In this document: positions 1 through 8,034 of the stretch, piece after piece
Layout: each line of letters opens with the position of its first letter
How positions within the stretch are numbered: position 1 is the stretch's first letter
DNA from: Advenella sp. FME57
Lineage (GTDB): Bacteria; Pseudomonadota; Gammaproteobacteria; Burkholderiales; Burkholderiaceae_B
NCBI RefSeq assembly: GCF_014897675.1
Contig: NZ_JABUXU010000023.1
Location: forward strand, 1 to 45,329
Length of the DNA: 45,329 nucleotides
Direction: 5' to 3'
Notes under the pieces: model-generated
The model's input: the letters and a program-made list of their open reading frames with translations, nothing else
Database searches by the model: none
What the model was told of the DNA's origin: nothing
Translations under genes and position numbers: made by a program

Positions 1-177
1 ATCCGGGCTGGACAGGCGACCGTCGAAGCCGACCACGATCCGATCCGTGCCGCAGGCGCGGGCACGCCGGGCCAGCGCGCGACCCAGCAGGTAGGCAAAC
101 GAAGCATTGAGCTGTTCAGGCACAACACCACGAATGTCATAAGCCTTGAATACGGATTGGGGAAGCGCTGGGGTCAT
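1..177 (-). CDS. Phosphomannomutase/phosphoglucomutase, N-terminal part (gene runs off the left edge)
   Basis: The minus strand encodes 59 codons without a stop, beginning with an ATG at 177 preceded by an AAGGA ribosome binding site. The peptide begins MTPALPQSVFKAYDIRGVVP; the FKAYDIRG stretch is the hallmark N-terminus of the alpha-D-phosphohexomutase family (ManB/AlgC/Pgm type), which interconverts hexose-6-phosphate and hexose-1-phosphate for nucleotide-sugar and exopolysaccharide synthesis. The phosphoserine loop and the sugar-binding domains lie outside the window, so the exact substrate cannot be told. It is unrelated to the catabolic genes next to it. Confidence 0.88.
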   Translation of the reverse strand, partial: MTPALPQSVFKAYDIRGVVPEQLNASFAYLLGRALARRARACGTDRIVVGFDGRLSSPD

Positions 178-624
178 GGATTGTCCTTGTAAAGGCTGTT
201 GCAGCCGTCGCTTCATGCAAGCGGCGGGCAACAGCCACGAATTTCGGTAAAATGTGGGTTGTATTATACGTTTCTTGCAAGATGGATCGTTGATATTGTG
301 TCCGTCGGTCCCATGTTATGGATCACGTGAGAACGGAGCAGAAGTATGCAAGTAACGGTGGCATTGCGGTATGTCATGCGCGCAGAATAAGGGCGACCAA
401 AGAGCCGACCTTATTCGTTATAGACAAAAGCTGTCGGATATTTGCCAACAAGTACCAAGTTGCGTGCTCATGCTATCGGGGAACGGTGGCGCGCAGTGCT
501 TTGGCTATCCTGGTACTGGCCAGGAAAGAGTGCTCCTGTGAAACTCGTCCGAAGGAGCATGGGGTTAACACTTTGATCAAACAGGCTCAGCGATGGGTCT
601 GATGAACCCAAGGCGTTGGACACA
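178..624. other. Intergenic region with no convincing gene
   Basis: The stretch separates the phosphohexomutase start from the 3' end of the SlcC-like gene. It contains an 8-bp inverted repeat GAATAAGG (385-392) / CCTTATTC (409-416) with a 16-base loop, not followed by a T-run. A 94-codon open frame on the plus strand (318-602) has no recognisable family, no evident ribosome binding site and odd composition, so I do not call it a gene. Confidence 0.5.
263..268 (-). promoter_or_regulatory. Candidate -10 box for the phosphohexomutase gene
   Basis: Read on the minus strand this is a perfect TATAAT, about 86 bases upstream of the ATG at 177. I do not see a good -35 hexamer 17 bases further upstream, so this is only a candidate. 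Confidence 0.3.
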
Positions 625-1563
625 TCAAGTAAGTCCGTTCAAATACCCCATTACCTTCTCCGCAATCACCCCCGATACCCGCTCGTTGGCTTCTTGCGTC
701 AGGCCGGCAATATGCGGCGTCAATATCAGGTTGGGCATATCAGGCAGGCGGTTTTCCGCCTTCACCGGTTCGTCCTCAAAGACATCCAGCGCTGCGCCGC
801 GCAGTTTACCGGTCTGCAGGGCGGCTACCAACGCCTGTTCATCTACAATCCCGCCGCGCGAGGTATTGATCAGAATGGCTTGCGCTTTCATTTTCGCAAT
901 GCGGCTGGCATTGATCAGATGGCGGGTATCCTTTGTCAAAGGGGTGTGCAGGCTTACAACATCGCTGTGTTGCAGCAGTTCGTCCAATGACATTTGCATT
1001 GCACCAGTTTCCGCCCAGATGGGGCTGTCTGAGCTGATCATGGGATCGTATGCTGCAATCTTCATGCCCAGTGCGCTTGCCAGCCTGGCAGTGAGCCTGC
1101 CTATGCCGCCGAATCCCACCAGGCCCAGTGTACGGCCTGCTACCTCCAGGCCATTACTGAGCTGCGGGCGTGGCCATTTCCCTTCTAGAACCTGGGTGCT
1201 GGCCAGGTAAGCGCCCCGTAGCAACACGAATGTAGTCGCAATCACGTATTCGGCAACCGCCTGAGCGTTGGCGCCGACGGCTGGGTAAACGATAATGCCT
1301 TTGTTTTCGCACAGGTCCATATCGATATTGTCCAGGCCGACGCCCAGCCGGCCCACGACCCGCAGGTTGGGGGCGTGCGCCAGCAATTGGGCATTAACCT
1401 GTGTGCGATTGCGCACGATCAGGGCATTGGCATTGGCCAGGCCCTGAAACAGTGCTTCCTGGTTATCGACAAGTTCCGGTCGATAGTCCACTTGCGCAAT
1501 CTGGCGCAGGCGATCTACTGCCGGTTCATCCATAAATTCAGAGATGACAATGGTGTTGGTCAT
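625..1563 (-). CDS. slcC: D-isomer-specific 2-hydroxyacid dehydrogenase, likely (S)-sulfolactate dehydrogenase (SlcC-like)
   Basis: The 312-residue protein is a complete NAD-dependent 2-hydroxyacid dehydrogenase of the 3-phosphoglycerate dehydrogenase type. Visible are the Rossmann glycine motif GFGGIG (150-155), and the catalytic Arg236 (NTSRGG), Glu265 (FEDEP) and His284 (TPHIAG). There is no C-terminal ACT domain, so a serine-biosynthesis SerA is less likely. It is the last gene of the suyA-suyB-receptor cluster, 26 bases after the receptor gene. SlcC enzymes oxidise (S)-sulfolactate to sulfopyruvate and work with the ComC reductase to supply (R)-sulfolactate to SuyAB. No comC is seen here. 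The family is certain; the substrate is inferred from context. Confidence 0.75.
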   Translation of the reverse strand: MTNTIVISEFMDEPAVDRLRQIAQVDYRPELVDNQEALFQGLANANALIVRNRTQVNAQLLAHAPNLRVVGRLGVGLDNIDMDLCENKGIIVYPAVGANAQAVAEYVIATTFVLLRGAYLASTQVLEGKWPRPQLSNGLEVAGRTLGLVGFGGIGRLTARLASALGMKIAAYDPMISSDSPIWAETGAMQMSLDELLQHSDVVSLHTPLTKDTRHLINASRIAKMKAQAILINTSRGGIVDEQALVAALQTGKLRGAALDVFEDEPVKAENRLPDMPNLILTPHIAGLTQEANERVSGVIAEKVMGYLNGLT

Positions 1564-1589
1564 GTTAAATGTCAGATTCCAGGTATGAT

Positions 1590-2588
1590 TCAGTTGACTT
1601 TGATGTTGGCGTCTTTGATGGTTTTGGCCAGTTTCTCGATCTGGTCATGTAGATAGGTTTTGAACTGGTCTGGTCCCATCGGGTCGGGAACGAATCCGAG
1701 CTTGATCAGTTGCTCACCCATGGCCTTTTCTCCAACGGCGGCGGTGACCTTGTCGCTGATCTCCTTGACCAGGGCCGGATCGGTGCCTTTGGGCGCCATC
1801 AGGCCAGTGAAGTTGTCGACCATCAGCTTGGGCAAACCGGCTTCTGCCGTTGTGGGCACATCCGGCACGGCGACTGCACGTTTTTCAGATGTAATGGCCA
1901 GCGCCCGCAACTTGCCTTGTTGTACATAGGCCAGCGATTCCGGATAATTGGAGAAGACCACATCAATCTGTCCACCGATCAGATCCACCATGGACGGCGC
2001 ACCTCCCTTATATGGGATATGCGTCATTTTGGTTTTGGTCAGTTCCTGGAATAGGGCAGCAGCAATATGAGGTGGTGTACCGGTGCCGCTGCTGCCCACG
2101 TTCAGCGTTTTCTTCTTGGCGGCGTCGATCAGGTCCTGCAGGGATTTGATGGGGCTGTTCTGTGGCACGACAACCATGATGGCCGAAGAGGCGATTTTGG
2201 CGACCGGAACAAAGTCTTTTTCTATGTCGTAGCCGGCCTTTTGTCCGAACAGCGTTTTATTGACTGCATGGGTCATGGTAATGGCCAGCCAGGTGTTGCC
2301 ATCCGGTTTGGCACGGGCTGCTTCCGCGGGTCCCAGGTTGCCGTTGGCGCCGGCCTTGTTGTTGACCACGATATTCCACCCGGTTTTATCGCCTACGCCC
2401 TTGGCAACCATGCGTGCGGCCACGTCGGTTAGCCCGCCGGGGGCGAATGGAACTATATAGGTAATATATTGCTCGGGCTTGAACTCAGCCTGCGCCGCCG
2501 GGGCCACAATCGTGGTGCCTGCACAGAACAATGACAACAGTCCGAATTTGAGTATGCTGCGTTTTGTTGCGGTGTGACGATGTTTCAT
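1590..2588 (-). CDS. TTT-family periplasmic solute receptor (Bug protein), likely for sulfolactate
   Basis: The 332-residue protein has a twin-basic N-terminus and hydrophobic signal peptide ending near AQAEF. It shows the usual receptor motifs: YIVPFAPGGLTDVAARM, a VVNNKAGANGNLG loop, and GSSGTGTPPH in the ligand cleft. The ATG at 2588 follows a strong GGAGGAGA ribosome binding site. TTT receptors deliver carboxylates to a TctA/TctB membrane pair, and none is encoded nearby. It sits between suyB and the SlcC-like gene; a TTT system (slcHFG) is the known sulfolactate importer in Chromohalobacter, which makes sulfolactate the best guess for this receptor. A plain carboxylate cannot be excluded. 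Confidence 0.85.
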   Translation of the reverse strand: MKHRHTATKRSILKFGLLSLFCAGTTIVAPAAQAEFKPEQYITYIVPFAPGGLTDVAARMVAKGVGDKTGWNIVVNNKAGANGNLGPAEAARAKPDGNTWLAITMTHAVNKTLFGQKAGYDIEKDFVPVAKIASSAIMVVVPQNSPIKSLQDLIDAAKKKTLNVGSSGTGTPPHIAAALFQELTKTKMTHIPYKGGAPSMVDLIGGQIDVVFSNYPESLAYVQQGKLRALAITSEKRAVAVPDVPTTAEAGLPKLMVDNFTGLMAPKGTDPALVKEISDKVTAAVGEKAMGEQLIKLGFVPDPMGPDQFKTYLHDQIEKLAKTIKDANIKVN

Positions 2589-2651
2589 GGGGTGTCTCCT
2601 CCACGATTGTGAGTGGCGGCCGGCCTGGTTTTTTATACCGGCCGCCAGGGT

Positions 2652-3827
2652 TCAGGCGCTCTCGAACAGTCGGGTCAGGACAAATTCGCGATGGCCCAGT
2701 GCTTCGGCAGATGTCCAGCGACCGTTGGCGGTGGCCAGCATGCATTCAAGCAGTTTGTCTCCTGCCTGGTCCAGATTGATTTCACGCTGCAGCAGGCCGG
2801 ACGTATCCACATCGACGTGTTCCGACATGGTTCTGACAGTACGAGGATTGGCGCAGATCTTGATAACCGGCAGGATCGGATTGCCGATCACATTGCCCTG
2901 GCCGGTGGGGAAAAAGTGCACGGCATAGCCAGAGGCAGCGCAAAGCGTGACCATTTCGGCAGCGGCCGAAGACGAATCCATGAACCAAAGTCCTTTGCCT
3001 GTGGGCACTTCTGCCTTGTCGAGCACGCCGTCCACCATGCATTTTTTGCCGATCTTCTGGATATTGCCCAGCGCTTTTTCTTCAATCGTCGTCAGGCCAC
3101 CGGCAATATTGCCTTTGGTGGGCTGCGATTCGGACAGATCAGACGTTTTCCAGCGATTGATCATGTCCTGATAGCGATTGAACATGAACATGAAGTCTTC
3201 GCGCACTTTGTCGTTGGCGCAGCGGGCCGCCACAATCTGTTCACCACCGGTCAGCTCAGAGGTTTCGCCAAACACAAGTGTATTGCCCGTGGCATACAGT
3301 TTATCAAAGGCATCGCCCACGGTTGGGTTGGCGCCGCAGCCCGATGTGGTATCGGATTCGCCACATTTGGTCGAGACCCACAGATCGGAAATGGGGCATT
3401 CAACACGCTCAATCGCCGTTGCGTAATGCACGAATTCCTTGGCTTTTTTAGACGCGCGCATAATGGTGTCGTGATCGCCGTGCAGTTCGATGGAAAAGCC
3501 CGCTACCGGTTTGCCGGTTTGGGCGATGGCGTCGACTACTTTTTTGGTCCAGCCTTCTTCAATACCGATCACGACTACGGCGGCGACGTTGGGATTGCAT
3601 CCCGTGCCGATCAGCGTGCGAAAGTGCAGGTCAAGGTCGGCGCCAAATTGCAGGCGTCCGTAAGGGTGGGGAATGCCGATAGTGCCCTTGATGTTGTTGG
3701 CAACAGCTTCAACTGCTGCATTTGAAATATCGTCTACAGGCAGAATCACAACGTGATTGCGTATGCCTACGCGCCCGTTGTCTCTTCTGTAGCCGCGGAA
3801 TGTGGTGTTTGAATCAATAATGGCCAT
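2652..3827 (-). CDS. suyB: (2R)-sulfolactate sulfo-lyase large subunit (UxaA/SuyB family)
   Basis: The 391-residue protein belongs to the altronate/galactarate dehydratase (UxaA) C-domain family. It carries the conserved cysteines in GTGCNPNV and in the STKCGESD...SGCGANPT segment, which bind the iron centre in this family. As in SuyB, it lacks the fused N-terminal SAF domain; that domain is supplied by the separate small gene 60 bases upstream. SuyAB splits sulfolactate into pyruvate and sulfite in the cytoplasm. The start has an AAGGA ribosome binding site. Other split UxaA-type dehydratases are the alternative, but the SlcC-like dehydrogenase in the same cluster favours the sulfo-lyase. 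Confidence 0.82.
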   Translation of the reverse strand: MAIIDSNTTFRGYRRDNGRVGIRNHVVILPVDDISNAAVEAVANNIKGTIGIPHPYGRLQFGADLDLHFRTLIGTGCNPNVAAVVVIGIEEGWTKKVVDAIAQTGKPVAGFSIELHGDHDTIMRASKKAKEFVHYATAIERVECPISDLWVSTKCGESDTTSGCGANPTVGDAFDKLYATGNTLVFGETSELTGGEQIVAARCANDKVREDFMFMFNRYQDMINRWKTSDLSESQPTKGNIAGGLTTIEEKALGNIQKIGKKCMVDGVLDKAEVPTGKGLWFMDSSSAAAEMVTLCAASGYAVHFFPTGQGNVIGNPILPVIKICANPRTVRTMSEHVDVDTSGLLQREINLDQAGDKLLECMLATANGRWTSAEALGHREFVLTRLFESA

Positions 3828-3887
3828 GAGGAAAATCCTTGCTCTGAATGTCTGTCGATAGCGGTTGTGGCAGTGTGTTCGCAGTGC

Positions 3888-4169
3888 TTACCAGCGCTTG
3901 GTTTTGATGTTGTGCACATGGGCGTGGTCGCCGGCGCTGATGGGCGCAACCACTTTGCCGATATCGACACTGTATTTGAAGACGGTGTCGCCATCTTTCA
4001 TGTTCACCAGGGCGACCTTGTGGCCAATGGGAATGTCCTGGGTGGCTTTGACAGTAATGATTTTGTCTTCTTCCATATTCCAACAGCTTAGCTCCATTCC
4101 GGCCGTAATTCCTTCGACGACGGCAACGGCAACGGTGTCCTTTGAATCATGCAGTACGGCATGGATCAT
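3888..4169 (-). CDS. suyA: (2R)-sulfolactate sulfo-lyase small subunit (SAF domain, SuyA)
   Basis: The 93-residue protein is a stand-alone SAF domain as found at the N-terminus of altronate dehydratases. The typical segment DIPIGHKVAL lies in the middle and the C-terminus ends HNIKTKRW, the ending I associate with SuyA proteins. The ATG at 4169 follows AAGGAG. It is the first gene of the cluster, directly upstream of the large subunit and divergent from the GntR-family regulator. It should form the SuyAB complex that releases sulfite from sulfolactate. Confidence 0.82.
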   Translation of the reverse strand: MIHAVLHDSKDTVAVAVVEGITAGMELSCWNMEEDKIITVKATQDIPIGHKVALVNMKDGDTVFKYSVDIGKVVAPISAGDHAHVHNIKTKRW

Positions 4170-4256
4170 CGTTTTCTCCTTTGATTGACAATTTGGATGT
4201 GTTTCATTTCATAGCAGATTGAATGCATGATAGTTGCAATATTCATCCAAGTCAAC

Positions 4257-4267
4257 TAGATCATCTA
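4257..4267. promoter_or_regulatory. Candidate operator between suyA and the GntR-type regulator
   Basis: TAGAT-C-ATCTA is a perfect 5-1-5 inverted repeat in the middle of the AT-rich 195-base divergent intergenic region. GntR-family dimers often bind short dyads of this size. No binding data exist here, so this is a candidate only. Confidence 0.35.
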
Positions 4268-4364
4268 TATGAATTGTGTGAAAAACCATCATAAGCGATT
4301 TCCGCTGGCGCCAGGGGCGCAAGCCATGGCATCATTGCTGCAAGTCATTTAAAATCTGCCACCT

Positions 4365-5096
4365 ATGAACAACAAAGATTTCTTTTTACCGGGTACGCCC
4401 CTTTATTTTGCAGTCAAGCAGTCGCTGCTGGCAGCGCTCGCAAGTGGCGAGTGGGTTCGCGGCCAGGCCATCCCGCCAGAGAATCAGCTGGCCGAAAAAT
4501 TCGGTGTGTCTATTGGTACGTTGCGCAAGGCGGTCGATGAACTGGTCAGCGAACATATTCTGATTCGCCATCAGGGACGCGGCACGTTCGTTGCCACGCA
4601 CGAGAGCGATCAGCATTTTTTCAAATTTTTCCGGATCCAGCGCCGAGATGGTTTCAAGGCGTATCCAACGACGCGCTTGCTGAAATTTCGTCGCAGGAAA
4701 GCGACGCGCGAGGCCAGCGAGCGCTTGCAATTGCCCAAAGATGCCAACGTGTTCCATTTTTTTAATCTGCTGAGTCTGAACAATGATCTGGTCATGGTTG
4801 ACGAAATCCAGGTGCCGGAAATTCTTTTTGCTACATTGAATGAGCAGAGCCTGCACGAGCGTTCAAGTACGCTCTATAACTTTTATCAGAACAATTTTGG
4901 CATCAATATTGTCGATACCCGCGAAAAGCTGAGTGTTTGCCAGGCCGACAGTGCGGTGGCGGGCTGGCTGGCTGTGGCCGAAGCTACACCGTTGCTCTTG
5001 ATTGACCGCACCGCCTATACCTATCAGGATCGTCCCGTGGAGTGGCGCCAGACGCGCGTCAATACTGCCAAATACGAGTACATCGCCAAAGACTGA
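4365..5096 (+). CDS. GntR-family (HutC/UTRA) transcriptional regulator, likely controls the sulfolactate genes
   Basis: The 243-residue protein has a GntR winged helix-turn-helix at about residues 10-78 (PLYFAVKQSL...QLAEKFGVSIGTLRKAVDEL...RHQGRGTFV) and a C-terminal UTRA ligand domain at about 95-238. It is divergently transcribed from suyA with 195 bases between. This arrangement is typical for a local regulator that senses the substrate or a pathway intermediate. I see no clear Shine-Dalgarno before the ATG at 4365, but the GntR domain begins right after it, so the start is probably correct. Confidence 0.85.
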   Translation: MNNKDFFLPGTPLYFAVKQSLLAALASGEWVRGQAIPPENQLAEKFGVSIGTLRKAVDELVSEHILIRHQGRGTFVATHESDQHFFKFFRIQRRDGFKAYPTTRLLKFRRRKATREASERLQLPKDANVFHFFNLLSLNNDLVMVDEIQVPEILFATLNEQSLHERSSTLYNFYQNNFGINIVDTREKLSVCQADSAVAGWLAVAEATPLLLIDRTAYTYQDRPVEWRQTRVNTAKYEYIAKD

Positions 5097-5519
5097 CCGG
5101 ACACCGGGTTGTTGTTGCTCTTGTTGCGTAGTGGGCGAAGGCAGTAGTCAGACCTCCAATCTCGTGGATCGTGTTGTCCCCAGTGAAAGACTGAATCATA
5201 AGCGTGTGCTTCACTCGGGGTCAGGCAATGCATTCAGTGCGAACACAAGTGAAATTTCCTCAAGGGGTATCAGATTGTCGTGGCCGTTTGTTCAACCAGA
5301 AAATAAAAATAACGCTGCGACTTGAATGACGCGTGCATGGGCTCTATGTTCGACACCATGCCAGTAAACAGTGCAAAGTGCGCTGTGATCGTAAGTACTC
5401 ATGTCAAAACATAACGTACGGTGTATATATCGGGCTTTCATCGTTTTTTTTTACAAAAAATACAAAATAGGTGTTTCAAGACGGTGGCAATAGACAATGT
5501 TTTATATAGAATACCCCCC

Positions 5520-5587
5520 GTACGAATGATATTCACCTATCCATCGTACTTTTGCGCCCTGGCTCACAAGAGCCAGGGTATTTTTTG
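5520..5587 (+). ncRNA. Possible short structured transcript ending in an intrinsic terminator
   Basis: An AT-rich TATAGAAT-like -10 (5505-5512) lies just before a hairpin GTACGA (5520-5525) / TCGTAC (5544-5549), followed at once by the terminator hairpin. No good -35 box is visible. This is suggestive of a small RNA of about 70 bases, but it could equally be the tail of a long 3' UTR. Confidence 0.22.
5557..5587 (+). terminator. Rho-independent terminator
   Basis: A perfect 9-bp stem CCCTGGCTC / GAGCCAGGG with a 4-base loop (ACAA) is followed by TATTTTTT. The T-run is on the plus strand only, so it ends plus-strand transcription: either the regulator message or an independent short RNA. Confidence 0.8.
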
Positions 5588-5673
5588 TCCTGAAGCGCAC
5601 ACAAGTTCAGACGGTAAGTACGTGCCAGCTAATTGAGCGCAGGTGCTGGTAAGTGATAAGTAATAAACCATAA

Positions 5674-5692
5674 GCGCTTGCTGAATAAGCGC
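5674..5692 (-). terminator. Weak hairpin downstream of the acyl-CoA synthetase operon
   Basis: GCGCTT (5674-5679) and AAGCGC (5687-5692) form a 6-bp stem with a 7-base loop about 100 bases after the end of the minus-strand operon. There is no real T-run on the minus strand, so termination here is uncertain. Confidence 0.25.
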
Positions 5693-5795
5693 ATTTGTTC
5701 TGGTCTGGTCTTGTTTGCAACGCGAGAAGCACAACCATTGATGTCTTCGGATGTCCGATAAACAGGCTTGGTTGCACGCGAGTGCGCGCATGAAC

Positions 5796-7289
5796 TTACG
5801 ATGAGCTGACTGTCGCCTGCGTTCGTTGTACCAGCTGTTTTGCAAGCGCCTTGCGGTCCACTTTTCCGACAGCATTTTCCGGAAGGGCATCAAGTACAAA
5901 AATAGCGGCAGGCTGATAGATTCTGGCCAGGTGTGTTTTGAGCAGGGCATGCACCTCGTCGATGTTGATGTCGCTGTTTCTTGCGGTAATGAAGGCCACA
6001 GGCACTTCGCCCAGGTCTTCATCGGGCTGGCCGATCACGCAGCAATTGGCGACGTCTGTATGCATGGCAATCACATGCTCTATCTGTGATGGTGAAATAT
6101 TTTCTCCGCCACGAATAATGACATCCTTGATGCGGCCTGTGATGTACAAAAAGCCGTCTTTGTCAGCGTAGCCGATATCGCCGGTGCGTAGCGGCCCGAC
6201 CTGCGGGTCCAGCTGGCCTGGTGCAGACACGCCTACATAACCCAGCATCAGGCTATCGCCATCTATACAGATCTCGCCATTGGTATGGGCTGCAGTAATG
6301 CGTTCACCATTTGTTGAAAGCAGGAAGATATCCTGGCCGCTTAGCGGCTTGCCGATAGAGCCGACTTTCCGTTGTGTCGGCGGGTTCATGGTAGAGGTGC
6401 ACGTCGCCTCGGACAGGCCATAGGAAATCACCAGCGGCTGCCCGAGATAACTTTCGATTTTCTTGTGTAATTCAGTTGTGATAGGGGCAGAGCCGCAGCG
6501 GGCCAGTCGCAAGTTTCGGACAGCCTCAGCTGGCAAGGGGTGTGCCAGCATGCGTGAATACATGGTGGGCACGCCGGTAATGATGGTCGGGCCCACAGTT
6601 GCCATCAGTTGCGGCATGGCTTGGGCAGAAAAACGCGGTGCAAAATAAATGCAGGCGCCAACAGCCAGTGGGCTAAATAGCTGATTGTTCAGTCCATTGG
6701 TGTGATAAATGGGCATGACATGCAGCAGTGTGTCATCTGCCGACAGTTCGGTCATTGCGATTATGCCGCGGGCGTTGTTCAGCACGCCACGATGGCTTTC
6801 CAATACGCCTTTGGGTTTGCCGGTACTGCCCGATGTAAACAGCATGAGCGCGGGGCTCAATGGCGACACGCTGGTTGGCCAGTATGGGCGCGCATCGGCC
6901 AGGGTCAATGGGTTTATGACGCGAATATCATCTGTACCTGCATCGCGCACCGGATCGTCCGAGAGCAGCCAGGTGAGCCCGCCGCTTTGCAGGCGCAGCG
7001 TCCGTTCTGTCGGGCTCAATCCGGGCTCCAGCGGGCAGGGACAGGCGCCCGCAACCATCACCGCCAGCAGCGTTATCACGGCGTCCAGTCCGCGTTCCAT
7101 ATTGATGGCAACGCGCATTTGTTCGCCCATGCCCACGGCCCGCAGGCGTGCGGCCAGTTGCGATACCAATGTGTACAGTTGACCGTAGCGGATTTGTGTA
7201 CTGGCGTCTTGTAAGGCAATGCGGTTTTCAATCGAGGCAGTGCGCCAGATTGATTGCCAGTCATTCAGAATGGTTGAGGTTGGCCCCAT
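5796..7289 (-). CDS. Acyl-CoA synthetase (AMP-forming, ANL superfamily)
   Basis: I choose the ATG at 7289 (497 residues) because AGGAGA stands 9 bases before it and the upstream in-frame extension overlaps the previous gene and is low-complexity and basic. The protein has the AMP-binding P-loop TSGSTGKPKG (152-161), the SYGLSEATC motif, TGDIGY and GRIKDVIIRGGENISP (hinge), and a C-terminal catalytic lysine in NAVGKVDRKAL. It activates an organic acid with ATP and CoA in the cytoplasm. It is the last gene of the IclR-headed operon, 10 bases after the CoA-transferase-like beta subunit. The substrate is unknown. Confidence 0.88.
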   Translation of the reverse strand: MGPTSTILNDWQSIWRTASIENRIALQDASTQIRYGQLYTLVSQLAARLRAVGMGEQMRVAINMERGLDAVITLLAVMVAGACPCPLEPGLSPTERTLRLQSGGLTWLLSDDPVRDAGTDDIRVINPLTLADARPYWPTSVSPLSPALMLFTSGSTGKPKGVLESHRGVLNNARGIIAMTELSADDTLLHVMPIYHTNGLNNQLFSPLAVGACIYFAPRFSAQAMPQLMATVGPTIITGVPTMYSRMLAHPLPAEAVRNLRLARCGSAPITTELHKKIESYLGQPLVISYGLSEATCTSTMNPPTQRKVGSIGKPLSGQDIFLLSTNGERITAAHTNGEICIDGDSLMLGYVGVSAPGQLDPQVGPLRTGDIGYADKDGFLYITGRIKDVIIRGGENISPSQIEHVIAMHTDVANCCVIGQPDEDLGEVPVAFITARNSDINIDEVHALLKTHLARIYQPAAIFVLDALPENAVGKVDRKALAKQLVQRTQATVSSS

Positions 7290-7299
7290 CAGTGGTCTC

Positions 7300-8034
7300 C
7301 TAGCGCAGCGTGACCGCGGCGTCTTTTTCGAATTGCCCGTTTGGGTCGAGCGACTGCAATGCCGCGATTTCCGCCTCTGTTGGTGCTGCGGTGGGTTTGG
7401 CATCGGTGTGGTCAAAAGTAAATCCGGTTCGACTCACCACTTCGTCAATGGATGATTCCGGATGGAATGACTGTAGCGCCAGTCGCTGGTTTTTTTTTAT
7501 GAAGACGGCGATGGGGGTAACCACGCCATGAAAGCCGCCCCAAGACGTACGAAAATCCAGTTTTTCCACAAAGGTGCGCGTCGAGTGCTCGGTGCGCCAG
7601 GTGCAGGCACGCCTGGCTGTGGGCAACATGACGGCGCCGCCACCACCGCCGGGTAAGCGAACCTTGGGCGAATGCCAGTCGCCAATGACCGAGTTGTTGG
7701 CGTTGCCTTCGCCATCGATCTGGGCTGCGCCAAGATATGTCAGATCCATTTTGCCGCGGGTGCACAGGTCATAGAAATCTTCATTGGCAAAGATGGAGGC
7801 CGATTGCTGTGCCAGCACCGGATCGGAACTGGATAAGGGGATCATCGAAGGCGTCGGGTCCACGCCGCCAGCGACGTTTATGTAAATGAAATCCCACTCA
7901 TAGGCTTTTTTTGCCATCAGGCAGGCCAGCATGGGCATGGTGGAATTGACGCCGCTGAACGTGATTTCGTTGGGGCGGATAAAGCGGGCCAGATTGGTAA
8001 CGATGTAGGAGAAAGGCGACCAGTTGTTTTGCAT
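7300..8034 (-). CDS. Class I CoA-transferase-like protein, beta subunit (GctB/IpdB type)
   Basis: The 244-residue protein aligns with glutaconate CoA-transferase beta subunits: DLTYLGAAQIDGEGNANNSVIGDW, then SPKVRLPGGGGGA. In true transferases the catalytic glutamate lies near residue 54 in an E-x-G context; here the local sequence is YINVAGGVDP with Val54 at that place, and I see no replacement glutamate. That pattern is reported for IpdAB-type ring-opening hydrolases, which share the fold but not the transferase reaction. It overlaps the alpha subunit gene by one base (the two are surely co-translated). The family is clear; the reaction is not. Confidence 0.82.
   Translation of the reverse strand: MQNNWSPFSYIVTNLARFIRPNEITFSGVNSTMPMLACLMAKKAYEWDFIYINVAGGVDPTPSMIPLSSSDPVLAQQSASIFANEDFYDLCTRGKMDLTYLGAAQIDGEGNANNSVIGDWHSPKVRLPGGGGGAVMLPTARRACTWRTEHSTRTFVEKLDFRTSWGGFHGVVTPIAVFIKKNQRLALQSFHPESSIDEVVSRTGFTFDHTDAKPTAAPTEAEIAALQSLDPNGQFEKDAAVTLR

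Larger units (their letters stand above)
5097..5795. other. Gene-free 699-base region with structured elements
   Basis: Between the GntR-type regulator and the 3' end of the acyl-CoA synthetase I find no believable coding region; the open frames lack family resemblance and ribosome binding sites. The region holds a strong plus-strand terminator (5557-5587), a preceding small hairpin, and a hairpin near 5674-5692. The regulator stops 460 bases before the terminator, so the terminator may end a separate short RNA. Confidence 0.5.

Noticed and set aside
318-602. 94-codon open frame on the plus strand in the first intergenic region
   Set aside because: No family resemblance, no ribosome binding site before the ATG, and no neighbour on the same strand; most likely chance.
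625-1563. Serine biosynthesis 3-phosphoglycerate dehydrogenase
   Set aside because: The protein lacks a C-terminal ACT or other regulatory domain and sits in a catabolic cluster, so a sulfolactate-type dehydrogenase is more likely.
2613-3725. 370-codon open frame antisense to suyB
   Set aside because: It lies wholly inside the well-supported suyB gene and its translation is low-complexity, rich in His, Arg and Gly; a shadow frame.
2652-4169. Altronate or galactarate dehydratase instead of sulfolactate sulfo-lyase
   Set aside because: Same superfamily, but the split subunits, their lengths and the SlcC-like dehydrogenase nearby favour SuyAB; no sugar-acid genes are present. Kept as the main alternative.
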